Shown piece after piece: positions 33,665-43,745 of a stretch of 64,000 nucleotides of DNA. A program made the translations under genes and the position numbers. The notes under the pieces were generated by a model. It saw only the letters and a program-made list of their open reading frames with translations. It was not told the DNA's origin and did no database searches. The stretch lies in NCBI RefSeq assembly GCF_050296195.1, contig NZ_JBNKRB010000035.1. The stretch is one strand, 5' to 3'. This stretch comes from Gynuella sp050296195. GTDB lineage: Bacteria > Pseudomonadota > Gammaproteobacteria > Pseudomonadales > Natronospirillaceae. How positions within the stretch are numbered: position 1 is the stretch's first letter; the number at the start of each line of letters is the position of its first letter.

Positions 33665-36358
33665 ATGATTAACCCTGAACAGCTGTCACAATCATCACAA
33701 AACGTATTCTGGTGGGCGACCGCCCTGGCCCAGTTTCGGGCAGCCAGACACAATGAAACATCGGTTTTGGTCAACCTCAGTGATGTGGTAGTTGGCATGC
33801 TGTTAGAGTCTCCTACCGATCCAACCGCTACGACATTACTGACCCATTTCCATCTGACACCCGGTCAGATATTACCGGATGACTATTTGATTCCCACCCT
33901 GCAGGAGCTGGAGCGGCAATTGCAATCTATCCCTGCGGACACGTCCCCCGGCTTTGATTCAGAAGCGGACGATTTCCTCAAACTGGCTTATGAAATAGCG
34001 GCACAGAACAAATATTCCCAAGCACTTGAACCGTCATCGTTACTGATCGCGTTATTGCAGAATCCTAATACCATCGCAGAAAAGCTGACAGAACTGTTTA
34101 GCCAACGAGGCATAGAGATATCTCAAATCCAGCAGCTGAGTCAGGAATTTTTCAGTCAGCCTGAAAACAAACAAAGCTACGCTGAATTTCTACAAACCCG
34201 CCTGCCTTATCACGCCAGTCCGGTTGATATTCCCAACTACAAGGCTGATCACGGCAATCTGAATGATCTGACCCAGGATCTGGTTGGCATTCGGGCCGAA
34301 GTGGATGCATTTGCCTATCTGCTGGCATCCAGGGGGCTGAAACCTCCTCTGGCGGTTGGCCTGTTCGGTGAGTGGGGATCAGGCAAGTCATTTTTCATGC
34401 AGGCAGTCAGAAGCCGTATCGAACAATTGACCGGCAGTGATCAGATCAATCAGCGTTCTCAGGCCGACGTTCCGTACTGGAAACGCATCATTCACATTGA
34501 ATTTAATGCCTGGCACTACGTGGAGGGAAATCTCTGGGCCAGCCTGGTTGACCATATCTTCAATCAACTTCGGCTCAAGGGAGAGAAAGAGGATCTGGTG
34601 GAAAAACGGCGTAACTACTGGTTGCAAAAACTGGACAGTAAACGCATGGAGCTCGCCGAACTGGAATCAGAATACAGCGTAGCCAAACGGGATCTCGATA
34701 GCCTGGAACAGCGAATGGGCCTGTTGGAACAGACGTATCAGACAGAAATGGAACGTCTGCGTCAGCTTAAAGCCAGTGCCAGCTCCGACGTAGTCATCCG
34801 AGACAGTCTTGAAGCTGTTTCCAAAGTGCTCGATAACAACCTGCTTGCTATCGGACTACCCAGGGCCAGCGACATTTTCAAACAACTGGATGAGGCACGC
34901 CACGAGATCAAATGCGGTCGACGCTTGTTGACGGAACTATGGCATCATCAAAACCGGTCATATCGATATCTACTGATTCTGGCAGGAGTGTTCCCACTGG
35001 CAATTGCATGGGGTTTGACCAGCCTGACAGGGTCAATGAATACAGCCTGGCTCAGCGGCGCAGGCGCAACAGCTGCAACCGTGACTGCACTGTTTTCGAA
35101 AACCACCTTGTTTATCAAAGACCGGCTAAAACAGCTGCAGCAGGCCTCCGCCAAGGTGCAGCAGGAAGTCGTAGATAAACAACAACAGTTGGATAGCCAG
35201 CTAACGGCTGCTGAGCAGGCAGTAGAAGGTACCCGCCAGCGACTGAATGATTCCATTCATAAAAGAAGCCTAGCGTTGGACAGTATTGACAGCATCCAGA
35301 ACAAACTGAAGGACGTCACTCCTACACAAATACTGAATGAATTTGTCCAAGAACGGGTGGGCTCCGGTGACTATCGCAAGCACTTGGGGATTCCCGCATT
35401 GATTCAGCAGGACTTTCAACAGCTGGCGACATTGATTTCAAACCATAATCAGGCTTTGGTAGCGAGAGACAATACAGAAAACGAAGTACATGATGATTAT
35501 GGTTTTAACCGTATTATCCTCTACATAGACGATCTTGACCGCTGCCCCGATACTCACGTGGTGCAGGTATTACAGGCCGTGCATCTGCTGCTGGCATTTG
35601 AATTGTTCGTGGTCGTGGTGGCAGTCGATTCACGCTGGCTGTCCCACGCTCTGATCAAACATTTTGATGCCCTGGCTCCGGAAAACAATGGTACTTCAGC
35701 AGCCACTCCTGATGACTATCTGGAGAAGATTTTTCAAGTGCCGTTCTGGGTACAACCACTGAATGACCATGCCCGTCAGAACATTATTAATGGCCTGCTC
35801 GAAGGCCATTTGCTGACCACCCGTCAGGACCCCGGCAGTCAATCATCAACTGACAACAACATTCCCAAAGTCTCCGAAGCGCATCAGCAGATACTGGACT
35901 CCCTTAACCCCGCCAGTGCACCTCCAGAGCTGGATGTAGCAGCACTGAGCATTCATGCCGATGAACTCGATTTTTTAAAACAACTCACACCACTACTGGG
36001 CAATACTCCCAGGGCCACGAAACGATTTGTGAACCTGTATCAGTTGTTACGGATCATTCACCATCTCGCCCCGGAAAACGATCAGGAGTCACCACCGGAT
36101 TACCAACTGCTCAGTTTTATGCTTGCCACCGGAAGCACTGTGCCAGGTCTTGAACAATCCATTCTCAACGCAGAAAAACACAACCCATATGGTGTACTGA
36201 GTGACGTTCTCAATAACCTGGAACCGGTTCATGCAAATCAAATTCAATCGTGGATGGATTCAAGACCACACTGGCAAGCCATTCCTCTGACCCGAATACA
36301 ACAGGCATACCAACAGGTAGAACGTTTTCTGTTCCGGGTCAGCAGGCCAGGTACGTAG
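33665..36358 (+). CDS. Clp_N-like + KAP family P-loop NTPase, membrane-associated
   Basis: 897 residues. Residues ~1-165 contain two helical repeats resembling the Clp N-domain (the second: LKLAYEIAAQNKYSQAL...SLLIALL). The KAP NTPase core follows: Walker A GEWGSGKS (235-242), a FNAWHY motif near 281, and Walker B YIDDLDRC (620-627) followed by VVQVLQAVHLLLAFE and VVAVD. Between them are coiled coils (about 310-400 and 485-545) around two adjacent membrane helices (about 433-475), the insertion typical of KAP proteins. KAP NTPases include PifA of F plasmid (phage exclusion) and eukaryotic Kidins220; most bacterial ones are uncharacterised. Single gene, convergent with nit by 9 bp. A defence or membrane-signalling role is inference only. 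Confidence 0.82.
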   Translation: MINPEQLSQSSQNVFWWATALAQFRAARHNETSVLVNLSDVVVGMLLESPTDPTATTLLTHFHLTPGQILPDDYLIPTLQELERQLQSIPADTSPGFDSEADDFLKLAYEIAAQNKYSQALEPSSLLIALLQNPNTIAEKLTELFSQRGIEISQIQQLSQEFFSQPENKQSYAEFLQTRLPYHASPVDIPNYKADHGNLNDLTQDLVGIRAEVDAFAYLLASRGLKPPLAVGLFGEWGSGKSFFMQAVRSRIEQLTGSDQINQRSQADVPYWKRIIHIEFNAWHYVEGNLWASLVDHIFNQLRLKGEKEDLVEKRRNYWLQKLDSKRMELAELESEYSVAKRDLDSLEQRMGLLEQTYQTEMERLRQLKASASSDVVIRDSLEAVSKVLDNNLLAIGLPRASDIFKQLDEARHEIKCGRRLLTELWHHQNRSYRYLLILAGVFPLAIAWGLTSLTGSMNTAWLSGAGATAATVTALFSKTTLFIKDRLKQLQQASAKVQQEVVDKQQQLDSQLTAAEQAVEGTRQRLNDSIHKRSLALDSIDSIQNKLKDVTPTQILNEFVQERVGSGDYRKHLGIPALIQQDFQQLATLISNHNQALVARDNTENEVHDDYGFNRIILYIDDLDRCPDTHVVQVLQAVHLLLAFELFVVVVAVDSRWLSHALIKHFDALAPENNGTSAATPDDYLEKIFQVPFWVQPLNDHARQNIINGLLEGHLLTTRQDPGSQSSTDNNIPKVSEAHQQILDSLNPASAPPELDVAALSIHADELDFLKQLTPLLGNTPRATKRFVNLYQLLRIIHHLAPENDQESPPDYQLLSFMLATGSTVPGLEQSILNAEKHNPYGVLSDVLNNLEPVHANQIQSWMDSRPHWQAIPLTRIQQAYQQVERFLFRVSRPGT

Positions 36359-36367
36359 AAGGATATC

Positions 36368-37201
36368 TCACCGTGAACGCCGTCTGGCCTGAATACGATG
36401 TTCCTGATTCGGCATGGTCTGACGCATAGTGTGAACCCTGGTCAAATCGATTTGCCCGAGCAACCAACCAGTCTCATCAGAGAGACAGGCCTGCACCGTT
36501 CCCCAGGGCTCGACGACCATCGAATGTCCCCAGGTCTGACGACCGTCGTCATGTGTACCGACCTGTGCCGGGGCCAGCATATAACAGGCATTTTCCACCG
36601 CCCGCGCACGATTCAATAACTCCCAGTGAGCCATGCCGGTAGGGCGGGTAAACGCCGCTGGTGCCACCAGCACCTCTGCGCCCATAGCCCGCAACCGCTG
36701 GTAATGTTCAGCGAAGCGCAGATCGTAACAGACTGACAGCCCCACCCGGCCCACAGGAGTGTCGACTATGGTCAGAGTGCTACCATGACGGTAAGTAGCA
36801 CTCTCCCGATATCGATTATGACGGTCAGCAATCACCGCATCAAAGAGATGAATTTTGCGGTATTCGGCCACCCGTCGGCCACTATCATCAAAAACAGGGC
36901 AACAGGCCCAGGGTTTCTGTGTGACATCATTTTTAAATGGAATCGTACCTGCAATCAGCCACAGCCGGTAACGACGGGCCAGGGCACTGACATGCGCCAT
37001 GATCATCTGCTGCTGTTCAAGGGATTGTCGGGATTCGCGGGTAATATCTCGATTCCCATAGCTGGCCCAATTCTCCGGCAGCATGGCCAGATTCACATCA
37101 GGATGCTGATCAGCCAACTGCCGAAACGCTTCACTGACCGTCTCCAGATTGACAGCAATATCGTTAGAACTGGTCATTTGCAGCAATGCGACGGTGCTCA
37201 T
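36368..37201 (-). CDS. Carbon-nitrogen hydrolase (Nit1/Nit2-like, probable deaminated glutathione amidase)
   Basis: 277 residues, nitrilase superfamily. The catalytic triad is visible: Glu43 (MLPENW), Lys116 (YRKIHLFD) and Cys158 (LSVCYDLRF). The AEYRKIHLFDA and CYDLRFAEHYQRL stretches fit the Nit branch that repairs deaminated glutathione. Its ATG overlaps the yhdP stop by one base (TAATG), so the genes are coupled. In many relatives tldD follows; here the convergent KAP gene lies instead. Confidence 0.9.
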   Translation of the reverse strand: MSTVALLQMTSSNDIAVNLETVSEAFRQLADQHPDVNLAMLPENWASYGNRDITRESRQSLEQQQMIMAHVSALARRYRLWLIAGTIPFKNDVTQKPWACCPVFDDSGRRVAEYRKIHLFDAVIADRHNRYRESATYRHGSTLTIVDTPVGRVGLSVCYDLRFAEHYQRLRAMGAEVLVAPAAFTRPTGMAHWELLNRARAVENACYMLAPAQVGTHDDGRQTWGHSMVVEPWGTVQACLSDETGWLLGQIDLTRVHTMRQTMPNQEHRIQARRRSR

Positions 37202-40200
37202 TATTTTACCTCTTTATCCTTCAGTTTTTTGTCCTGAAGGGAATTATCAAATGCCTTATACAGCTGGTATTTGGGGTTTTCCCAACTGCCGGTAATCCGG
37301 TATTTCACCGATGAAAAACGTTCCAGTCCAGAGTTCATGATGCGTTCGGTAATAAAAATCGCCACTGCCACTTGCGGTGTCACACCGGCCAGTAGAGCGG
37401 CCAGAGGAATGGCACTTGAGACCGGTACAGTAAAAACCATATCCAAATCAAGCTGCTGGTCAACCATATTGTAACCGCCGTTAAAGCGGAATTTGGTGGC
37501 TGCGCCATCTATGACAAATTCATTGGCCACCATAGCAAAGCCATCTTCAAACAGCAGAGTGCCATCCACAGTGTCAAACGAGATACCTTTCTGCACGATG
37601 TCAGAAAAGTCCAGCGCCAGGCGTTTCAGAATCCGGGAGAAATTAAAAATGCCGAACAGCTTAATGTCCTCATACTCCTCAACATTCAAAATAGCACCTT
37701 TGCGCATATGAATATCGGTTTTGCCTTTTACCGTCTCTGCCCGATAAGCCAGCGGTGATCCTGGCCATTGAAGCTCTAAAGTCGATTCCGCGGACTGAGT
37801 ACGAATGCTGCGGGCATAACCCATCTTTTCCAAGACACTGCCAACATCACCGGCCTTCACATGACTTTGCACGTGGGTAGATACAGAACCATCGGCAGCA
37901 GCCAGCCAGTCCAGCGCTCCGGTTAGCTCAAGACCATTGACACTCCCCTGAATATCAGTGACGGTCACACCATTGTTGACGGGTTTGATACGTGCACTCC
38001 AACTGCCGAAATCCCGACCATCCCATTCCAACCGTTTAACCTGAACCAAAGCCGGATAAATGGTTTTCAAATCAACAGTCGCCAGCGGGTCATCGTTTTT
38101 GCTGCCGGAAGCATCAGGCTGTGTATGCAATCTGAGAAACTCAAAGTCCAGTACCAGTGGCTCATTTTCGCCATGCCCCCAGCCCATGTTGCCCTGGACA
38201 TCTGGTCCTTTGAAATCCGCTGTCCAGCCCTGGTCTGTCCGACTGACCAGCACCTGCATATCCGGCCAGGTTTCAGTGAAATAGTTCAGTTCATCAGTAT
38301 GAATGCTGATCTCACGAATCAATTGATCAAAAGACCTGGCGCCGGCTGTATCTGGCTTTTTCGCCGGCCACTGTTGATACAGTCTGGTGATCTTCTGGAT
38401 ATTTTCCTGCCAGCGATCACCATCCAGTTTCGCCTCATGAATATCAATAAAGACACCATCCTCTTCTGGCAGCTTCGCCCCTGTCCCAGACTGAATCGTG
38501 CCTCGTTCGATCTGGTTATTCACCATCCGCATGTTGGCCGAAAGCGTGTCTGCCAACTGTACCTGTAGATAACTTTTGTCATTCTCAAACTGCATACTCA
38601 AAGTGCTGGGCCATACCTCGTCAGCAGTTTTTTGCAACGGACTGGAATAATTCATGGCTATGCCGGTCAAATCGCTGTTTACCGTCAAACGGCTGCGACT
38701 GCGGCTGGGCTGAATGTCGAGTTGTGCCTGATAGGGCGTAACCCCTCCAGTTTCATATACCAGTGCATCCCCGATCCACTCACCCACATCGGCGACATCG
38801 GCCTGCCCGACGGCATCAATGAGCCAGTGCGGGTCAGTGCTGCCAAAGCCGCGTGTGGTGATATCAAAGGCGGTATCATGACCAAAGAAACGACCATGCA
38901 GTCCAGACGAGGAAAACCCGGTACGACTGGAAAAACTGACACGGCCTGCGGCCTGATCCACTGCCAGCTCGTAATCAGGCAACACCAGCTGGTTATCACT
39001 GAGGCGAACATCCACCTGAGCCTGAACCTTGTTTCCCTGTACTGGAATCCTTAGCTTTGCCTGACCGGATAATTCCGCACCATCAACTATCCAGGTATCC
39101 AAAGTATTGCCGCTGAACTCCCGTAATGGCGAAGTACGGACAAAATCCAGTACAGCTTCCGGTGCACCACGAAACCGGGTATCAACAAGGACATCGGGTT
39201 GGTGTTGATCCAGCGCTACCGATACCTGAGTGCTTTCAGCGGTCAGGTCCATATAATGCAGCGGATCGACTTTCACATTGAGCTGATCCGGAGACAAATC
39301 TATGCTGCCTGATAATTTTTGCAGCATCGGCCATTCCCGTTCAGCAATGAAATCGACATCCTGCAACTGATCTTTCAACAACACAGAAATACCATTACGC
39401 GTATTGCCAATCAGCGGCGTTGAAATCACCAGAGCACCGTGACCATTGCTAAATGAGCGGACAGAATTCAGCAGCCATTGCCGCAGCTGGCGATCCATGA
39501 CAATTGGCAAGGCCTGTTCCAACTGCTCCCGGCCACCGCCGCTGAAAGCCAGATTCAGATCAAATCGGGGTTCGCGTTCATGGTCCGGAGACTTGAAGGG
39601 AATAAACACACTGAAGTCTGCATTGGCGGAAGTCAGTCCCCTCGGTTGGCCAATAATATGATGACCACTGACCCGTAAACTGTTACCTGGATACCAGAAC
39701 CATTCAACCTGGCCCTGAAGCGCATCGATATCCACCGATGAATCCAGTACCCCGGATAAGGTCATGGAAGTATCAGAGGGTGTCACAGTGACCAGCCCAT
39801 GACCGGCTGTCATGTCGATATAACCATTCATATCGGATAATCCCGGCACCCCCTGCCAAGGATCCATAGAAACATTCTCAAACCGCCCCTGAACAGTCAG
39901 CCGGTCAGCCGGAGGCTGGGTTGTCCGCCAAACAATACGCGAGTTATATAACCGACCACGGGGATTTAAATCCATGACCTTTCCCTGTGGAAACAACACA
40001 TTGGTCAGATTGGCCAACACGTCAACATCCAGCCGGTTGCTGTTGATTTCCAGCGATTCACCATTCCAGAAAAGGTAATGTTTACTGGGTTTCCAGGTGT
40101 TATTCTGGAATTGAAATGTCAGCCCGCTCAGCCACGCCTGGGTCCGATTTCCACCGAATTCCACGGTCAGATCGGATTCTACATTCCGCAGTTCTAAGTG

Positions 40201-41067
40201 ACGGTTTTCCTGACTCAGAGCCAATTGTGGTACTTTGATCCGGCCATGTACGGAATCCAGCTTGCCGGCTTTCAACAAAATCCGATAATTGGACTGTGAA
40301 CGGAATACATCCCACTGAGTACCTGTGTTCCTGACTGACATCCATGGTGCCCAATCGAAATCCTCCTGATCAAAATAAATGTCCGCATCGGGCTGATCCT
40401 GATCCCAATTCCAGAACCGGGCAGCCCCCTGAAAACCAGATTGGGGACTATCGGCACCCAATCGGCCGATAAAGTTAAGAGTCTTTTCGTTACCAACAGA
40501 AATGGCCTGCAATTCCGACAGCTCGATACTCATGGCACGCTGAGCCGCAAACTGCAGATTCAGTTGAATATCACTGAGATAGATCTGTTCATTGTCAAAC
40601 AGAGGCTTGATATCTTTCAGGAAACGTCCGAGAGAAACAGGTTCGGTACTTTGTTTGCGGGATAACTGCCAGTCTCCGATAGACCAGCCGGAAGATTCGG
40701 TTTTCTGTCGCATCTCCATCTGCACACCGGAAATACTGACGAACTTGGCAATCGGCCGGCCTTCGGCCAGGGTCGGCAAAATGGATAAATCAAAGCGCAT
40801 ATGATCGACAAACAGGACTGAGCCGATACTGACCTGGCTGGCCGAGAGGGACGGACTGAATCCGGACAGCGTGCCATGCAACTCGCCAATGGATACTGGA
40901 TAACCAATCCGGCTGGAAATAATCTCTGCAATCTGATCCTTCTTGTTATTGATCAGCGGCAGTAATTGCCGTCCTAACACAACATAAACGGCCAGGATCA
41001 CCAACAACAGTGCCAGCAGTTGCCAAAGCTGGACCATGTAACCACGAAATAAAACAGATAAACGCAA
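37201..41067 (-). CDS. yhdP: YhdP family AsmA-like envelope protein
   Basis: 1288 residues, close to E. coli YhdP (1266). One N-terminal membrane helix (about 14-32 from the TTG at 41067; the ATG at 41037 would leave 1278 residues) and a very long periplasmic beta-rich region, ending in an AsmA_2-like domain (FRFNGGYNMVDQQLDLDMVFTVP). YhdP, TamB and YdbH are bridge-like proteins that move phospholipids to the outer membrane. Located between rng and nit as expected. Confidence 0.92.
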   Translation of the reverse strand: MRLSVLFRGYMVQLWQLLALLLVILAVYVVLGRQLLPLINNKKDQIAEIISSRIGYPVSIGELHGTLSGFSPSLSASQVSIGSVLFVDHMRFDLSILPTLAEGRPIAKFVSISGVQMEMRQKTESSGWSIGDWQLSRKQSTEPVSLGRFLKDIKPLFDNEQIYLSDIQLNLQFAAQRAMSIELSELQAISVGNEKTLNFIGRLGADSPQSGFQGAARFWNWDQDQPDADIYFDQEDFDWAPWMSVRNTGTQWDVFRSQSNYRILLKAGKLDSVHGRIKVPQLALSQENRHLELRNVESDLTVEFGGNRTQAWLSGLTFQFQNNTWKPSKHYLFWNGESLEINSNRLDVDVLANLTNVLFPQGKVMDLNPRGRLYNSRIVWRTTQPPADRLTVQGRFENVSMDPWQGVPGLSDMNGYIDMTAGHGLVTVTPSDTSMTLSGVLDSSVDIDALQGQVEWFWYPGNSLRVSGHHIIGQPRGLTSANADFSVFIPFKSPDHEREPRFDLNLAFSGGGREQLEQALPIVMDRQLRQWLLNSVRSFSNGHGALVISTPLIGNTRNGISVLLKDQLQDVDFIAEREWPMLQKLSGSIDLSPDQLNVKVDPLHYMDLTAESTQVSVALDQHQPDVLVDTRFRGAPEAVLDFVRTSPLREFSGNTLDTWIVDGAELSGQAKLRIPVQGNKVQAQVDVRLSDNQLVLPDYELAVDQAAGRVSFSSRTGFSSSGLHGRFFGHDTAFDITTRGFGSTDPHWLIDAVGQADVADVGEWIGDALVYETGGVTPYQAQLDIQPSRSRSRLTVNSDLTGIAMNYSSPLQKTADEVWPSTLSMQFENDKSYLQVQLADTLSANMRMVNNQIERGTIQSGTGAKLPEEDGVFIDIHEAKLDGDRWQENIQKITRLYQQWPAKKPDTAGARSFDQLIREISIHTDELNYFTETWPDMQVLVSRTDQGWTADFKGPDVQGNMGWGHGENEPLVLDFEFLRLHTQPDASGSKNDDPLATVDLKTIYPALVQVKRLEWDGRDFGSWSARIKPVNNGVTVTDIQGSVNGLELTGALDWLAAADGSVSTHVQSHVKAGDVGSVLEKMGYARSIRTQSAESTLELQWPGSPLAYRAETVKGKTDIHMRKGAILNVEEYEDIKLFGIFNFSRILKRLALDFSDIVQKGISFDTVDGTLLFEDGFAMVANEFVIDGAATKFRFNGGYNMVDQQLDLDMVFTVPVSSAIPLAALLAGVTPQVAVAIFITERIMNSGLERFSSVKYRITGSWENPKYQLYKAFDNSLQDKKLKDKEVK

Positions 41068-41179
41068 GAACCTGATACCGATGTCGAAAGTAGACCGGCA
41101 TTTTAGGAGACTTTCAAAGACTATCCGAGCGCTTTATTGCAATCTTATTTAAAATCTATCTACAAGATACTGCTGGTTA

Positions 41180-42667
41180 TTACTGCAGTACCACATCAAA
41201 CTGTTCCTGACTGTACATGGGCTCAACCCGGAAATGAATCGGCTTCCTGATAAACTCTTCAAGATCCGCCACTGCAGCCGACTCTTCATCAAGCAAACGG
41301 TCCACCACTGTCTGGGCTGCCAGCACCATATAGCTTTTGGTATCGTAGGCTCTCACCTCACGCAGGATTTCACGAAAAATCTCATAGCAAACCGTTTGCG
41401 CAGTTTTAATGCGTCCCCGGCCGTCACATACCTGGCAATATTCCGTCAACATATGTTCCAGACTTTCGCGGGTACGTTTACGGGTCATTTCCACCAGCCC
41501 GAGCTCTGATACCCCTGTGACCTTGGTCTTGGCATGATCTTTTTCCAACAGTTTTTCCAGCATCCGTAACACTTGACGCCGATGCTCGGTATCTTCCATG
41601 TCGATAAAATCAATAATGATGATGCCGCCAAGGTTACGCATGCGTAACTGCCTGACAATTGCGGTCACGGATTCAAGATTGGTCTTAAAGATGGTTTCCT
41701 CAAGATTCCGGTGCCCGACAAACGCCCCGGTATTTACATCGATCGTGGTCATGGCTTCGGTCTGATCGATAATCAGGTAGCCTCCGGACTTGAGCTCAAC
41801 CTTACGCGACAGGGCGCGGCGGATATCTTCTTCCACATTGAACAAATCGAATACCGGCCGTTCGCCCGGATAGTATTCAAGGATAGGTTCGACTTCCGGC
41901 GTATATTTGCGTACGAAATCGAGCGTATTCTGAAAGTTTTCACGAGAATCGATGCGTATTTTATCCACGTCAGAACGAATCAGATCCCGGGTAATGCGCA
42001 AGTGGAGAGGCAGATCTTCATAAACAATCTGCGGCGCTTTTTCGCTTTTGATGCGCTCCTCAAGCACCCGCCAGAGACGACGCAGGTAGTCCATATCCTT
42101 GCGAATTTCGGTCTCACCAATGGACTCCGCTGCCGTGCGTAAAATGAAGCCACCTTTCTCGATGCCAACTTCATCCTTACAGCCATTCACCAGTTCCCGT
42201 AAGCGCTCACGCTCGCTTTCCCCCTCAATACGCTGACTGACCCCAATGTGATCGGAGTCCGGTACGTACACCAGATAGCGCGAAGGAATGGATAACTGGG
42301 TGGTCAATCGGGCACCTTTGGTGCCGATGGGATCTTTGATGACTTGTACGGTGATGGGTTCGCCTTCACGCACCAGCTGAAAAATAGGCAAGACGTTTTT
42401 GTTGTCGGAAGTTTGATGTTCATCCTGAAGACGGGGATGGGAGATCTCAATATCAGAAGCATGAATAAAGGCTGCTCGTTCGAGGCCGATATCCACAAAT
42501 GCCGCCTGCATGCCCGGGAGTACCCGGACCACCTTGCCGCGATAAATATTTCCGACAATGCCGCGATTCTGGCTGCGCTCTATATAAACTTCCTGAACAG
42601 CACCGTTTTCCACAATCGCAACCCTGGTTTCCATCGGCGTTACGTTAACCAAGATTTCTGAGTTCAT
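41180..42667 (-). CDS. rng: Ribonuclease G
   Basis: 495 residues. Endonuclease that trims the 16S rRNA 5' end and some mRNAs. N-terminal S1 domain (about 37-125; GNIYRGKVVRVLPGMQAAFVDIG), the RNase H-like and metal site (TIDVNTGAFVG; IIIDFIDMED with the Mg-binding aspartates) and the Zn-link CQVC near residue 405. Length matches E. coli RNase G (489). Its ATG overlaps the maf stop by 4 bp. Confidence 0.97.
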   Translation of the reverse strand: MNSEILVNVTPMETRVAIVENGAVQEVYIERSQNRGIVGNIYRGKVVRVLPGMQAAFVDIGLERAAFIHASDIEISHPRLQDEHQTSDNKNVLPIFQLVREGEPITVQVIKDPIGTKGARLTTQLSIPSRYLVYVPDSDHIGVSQRIEGESERERLRELVNGCKDEVGIEKGGFILRTAAESIGETEIRKDMDYLRRLWRVLEERIKSEKAPQIVYEDLPLHLRITRDLIRSDVDKIRIDSRENFQNTLDFVRKYTPEVEPILEYYPGERPVFDLFNVEEDIRRALSRKVELKSGGYLIIDQTEAMTTIDVNTGAFVGHRNLEETIFKTNLESVTAIVRQLRMRNLGGIIIIDFIDMEDTEHRRQVLRMLEKLLEKDHAKTKVTGVSELGLVEMTRKRTRESLEHMLTEYCQVCDGRGRIKTAQTVCYEIFREILREVRAYDTKSYMVLAAQTVVDRLLDEESAAVADLEEFIRKPIHFRVEPMYSQEQFDVVLQ

Positions 42668-43248
42668 TCGATATCCTGCCAGATTTCAACATTGAACTGT
42701 TTCAAAAGTTCAGTCATCACTTCCAGAGGCAACCCCATTACACCTGAGAAACTACCTTCAATCCGGTCAATGAACGCCGATCCAAACCCCTGAATCCCAT
42801 AAGACCCTGCCTTATCGCAGGGCTCACCACTTTGCCAGTATCGTTTCATCTGCTCAATACTGATAGTTTTAAACCATACCCTGGTACGGCTCAGCCCATA
42901 ATGTTCCCTGTCAGTATTCATAACACATATACCGGACAGTACCTCATGCTCCCGCCCGGAAAGTTTGGTCAGCATGGCAATGGCATCCTGTTCGGACTCC
43001 GGTTTGCCAAAAATATGCTGATCACAGACAACCGTGGTATCGGAACCAATGACCACCGCATCACGACCAGTGTCAGAATTCAGGATCACCCTGGCTTTCT
43101 GCTCACTCATTCGTTTCACATAATCAGTCGGAGACTCTTCCGGCAGCACAGTCTCATCAATATCAGCTGGACAGACTTCAAACCTGACTCCAATCTGTTT
43201 TAAAAGTTGTTTACGCCTTGGCGAGGCAGATGCCAATATTAATGTCAT
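42664..43248 (-). CDS. maf: Maf-like nucleoside triphosphate pyrophosphatase
   Basis: 194 residues from the ATG at 43248; the open frame to 43629 lies inside mreD. Hydrolyses non-canonical or specific NTPs (dTTP/UTP in the YhdE branch). Motifs: ILASASPRRKQLL (start), ETVLPEESPTDYVKRMSEQKA, VIGSDTTVVCDQHIFGKP with the catalytic Asp, and GSYGIQGFGSAFIDRIEGSFSGVMGLPL. mreD ends 2 bp before its ATG. Confidence 0.95.
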   Translation of the reverse strand: MTLILASASPRRKQLLKQIGVRFEVCPADIDETVLPEESPTDYVKRMSEQKARVILNSDTGRDAVVIGSDTTVVCDQHIFGKPESEQDAIAMLTKLSGREHEVLSGICVMNTDREHYGLSRTRVWFKTISIEQMKRYWQSGEPCDKAGSYGIQGFGSAFIDRIEGSFSGVMGLPLEVMTELLKQFNVEIWQDIE

Positions 43249-43250
43249 GC

Positions 43251-43745
43251 TTACTGTACTCGGAATCGTCTTTGAACGGATAACATTACCAGAGCAACAA
43301 ACGGCCAGATAACGGCACTGCTCACAGAGGGAATTAAAAAGGAATAGCCACTGCTGACCACACTCAGCTGACCTTTGATCCAGTGTAACAGCGACAAGTG
43401 CAGACCAATAATCAGGAAAATCACCATGGCCTGTTGATAGAGCGGGTATAAGCGCATGCGCTGATGCAACAAGGAAATTAGATAGGCACTTAACGACAGC
43501 GTGAAGGCCTGTAGTCCCAACAGATTGGCTTCCAGCAGATCCAGAATCAGACCAATGACCCAGGCGGTAAAGATGCCCACCCGATAAGGCAGCGCCAGCA
43601 CCCAGTAAAGAGTCACCAGGTATGTCCACTCGGGACGCAGGAAGGCAATAGTATCTGGTATCGGAACGATATCGAGAATAAAGGCGATGACAACTGTCAG
43701 AACAATGATCAACAGGTTTTGCGGTTTTGGGTTTTCACTGCTCAT
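43251..43745 (-). CDS. mreD: Rod shape-determining protein MreD
   Basis: 164 residues, almost entirely hydrophobic with five or six membrane helices, as in other MreD proteins. Part of the rod/elongasome complex with MreB, MreC, RodA and PBP2. Overlaps mreC by 4 bp. Confidence 0.93.
   Translation of the reverse strand: MSSENPKPQNLLIIVLTVVIAFILDIVPIPDTIAFLRPEWTYLVTLYWVLALPYRVGIFTAWVIGLILDLLEANLLGLQAFTLSLSAYLISLLHQRMRLYPLYQQAMVIFLIIGLHLSLLHWIKGQLSVVSSGYSFLIPSVSSAVIWPFVALVMLSVQRRFRVQ

Noticed and set aside
33665..36358. ClpA/ClpB-type chaperone
   Set aside because: Only the N-terminal repeats resemble Clp; the NTPase is of KAP type with a membrane insertion and there is one NTPase module.
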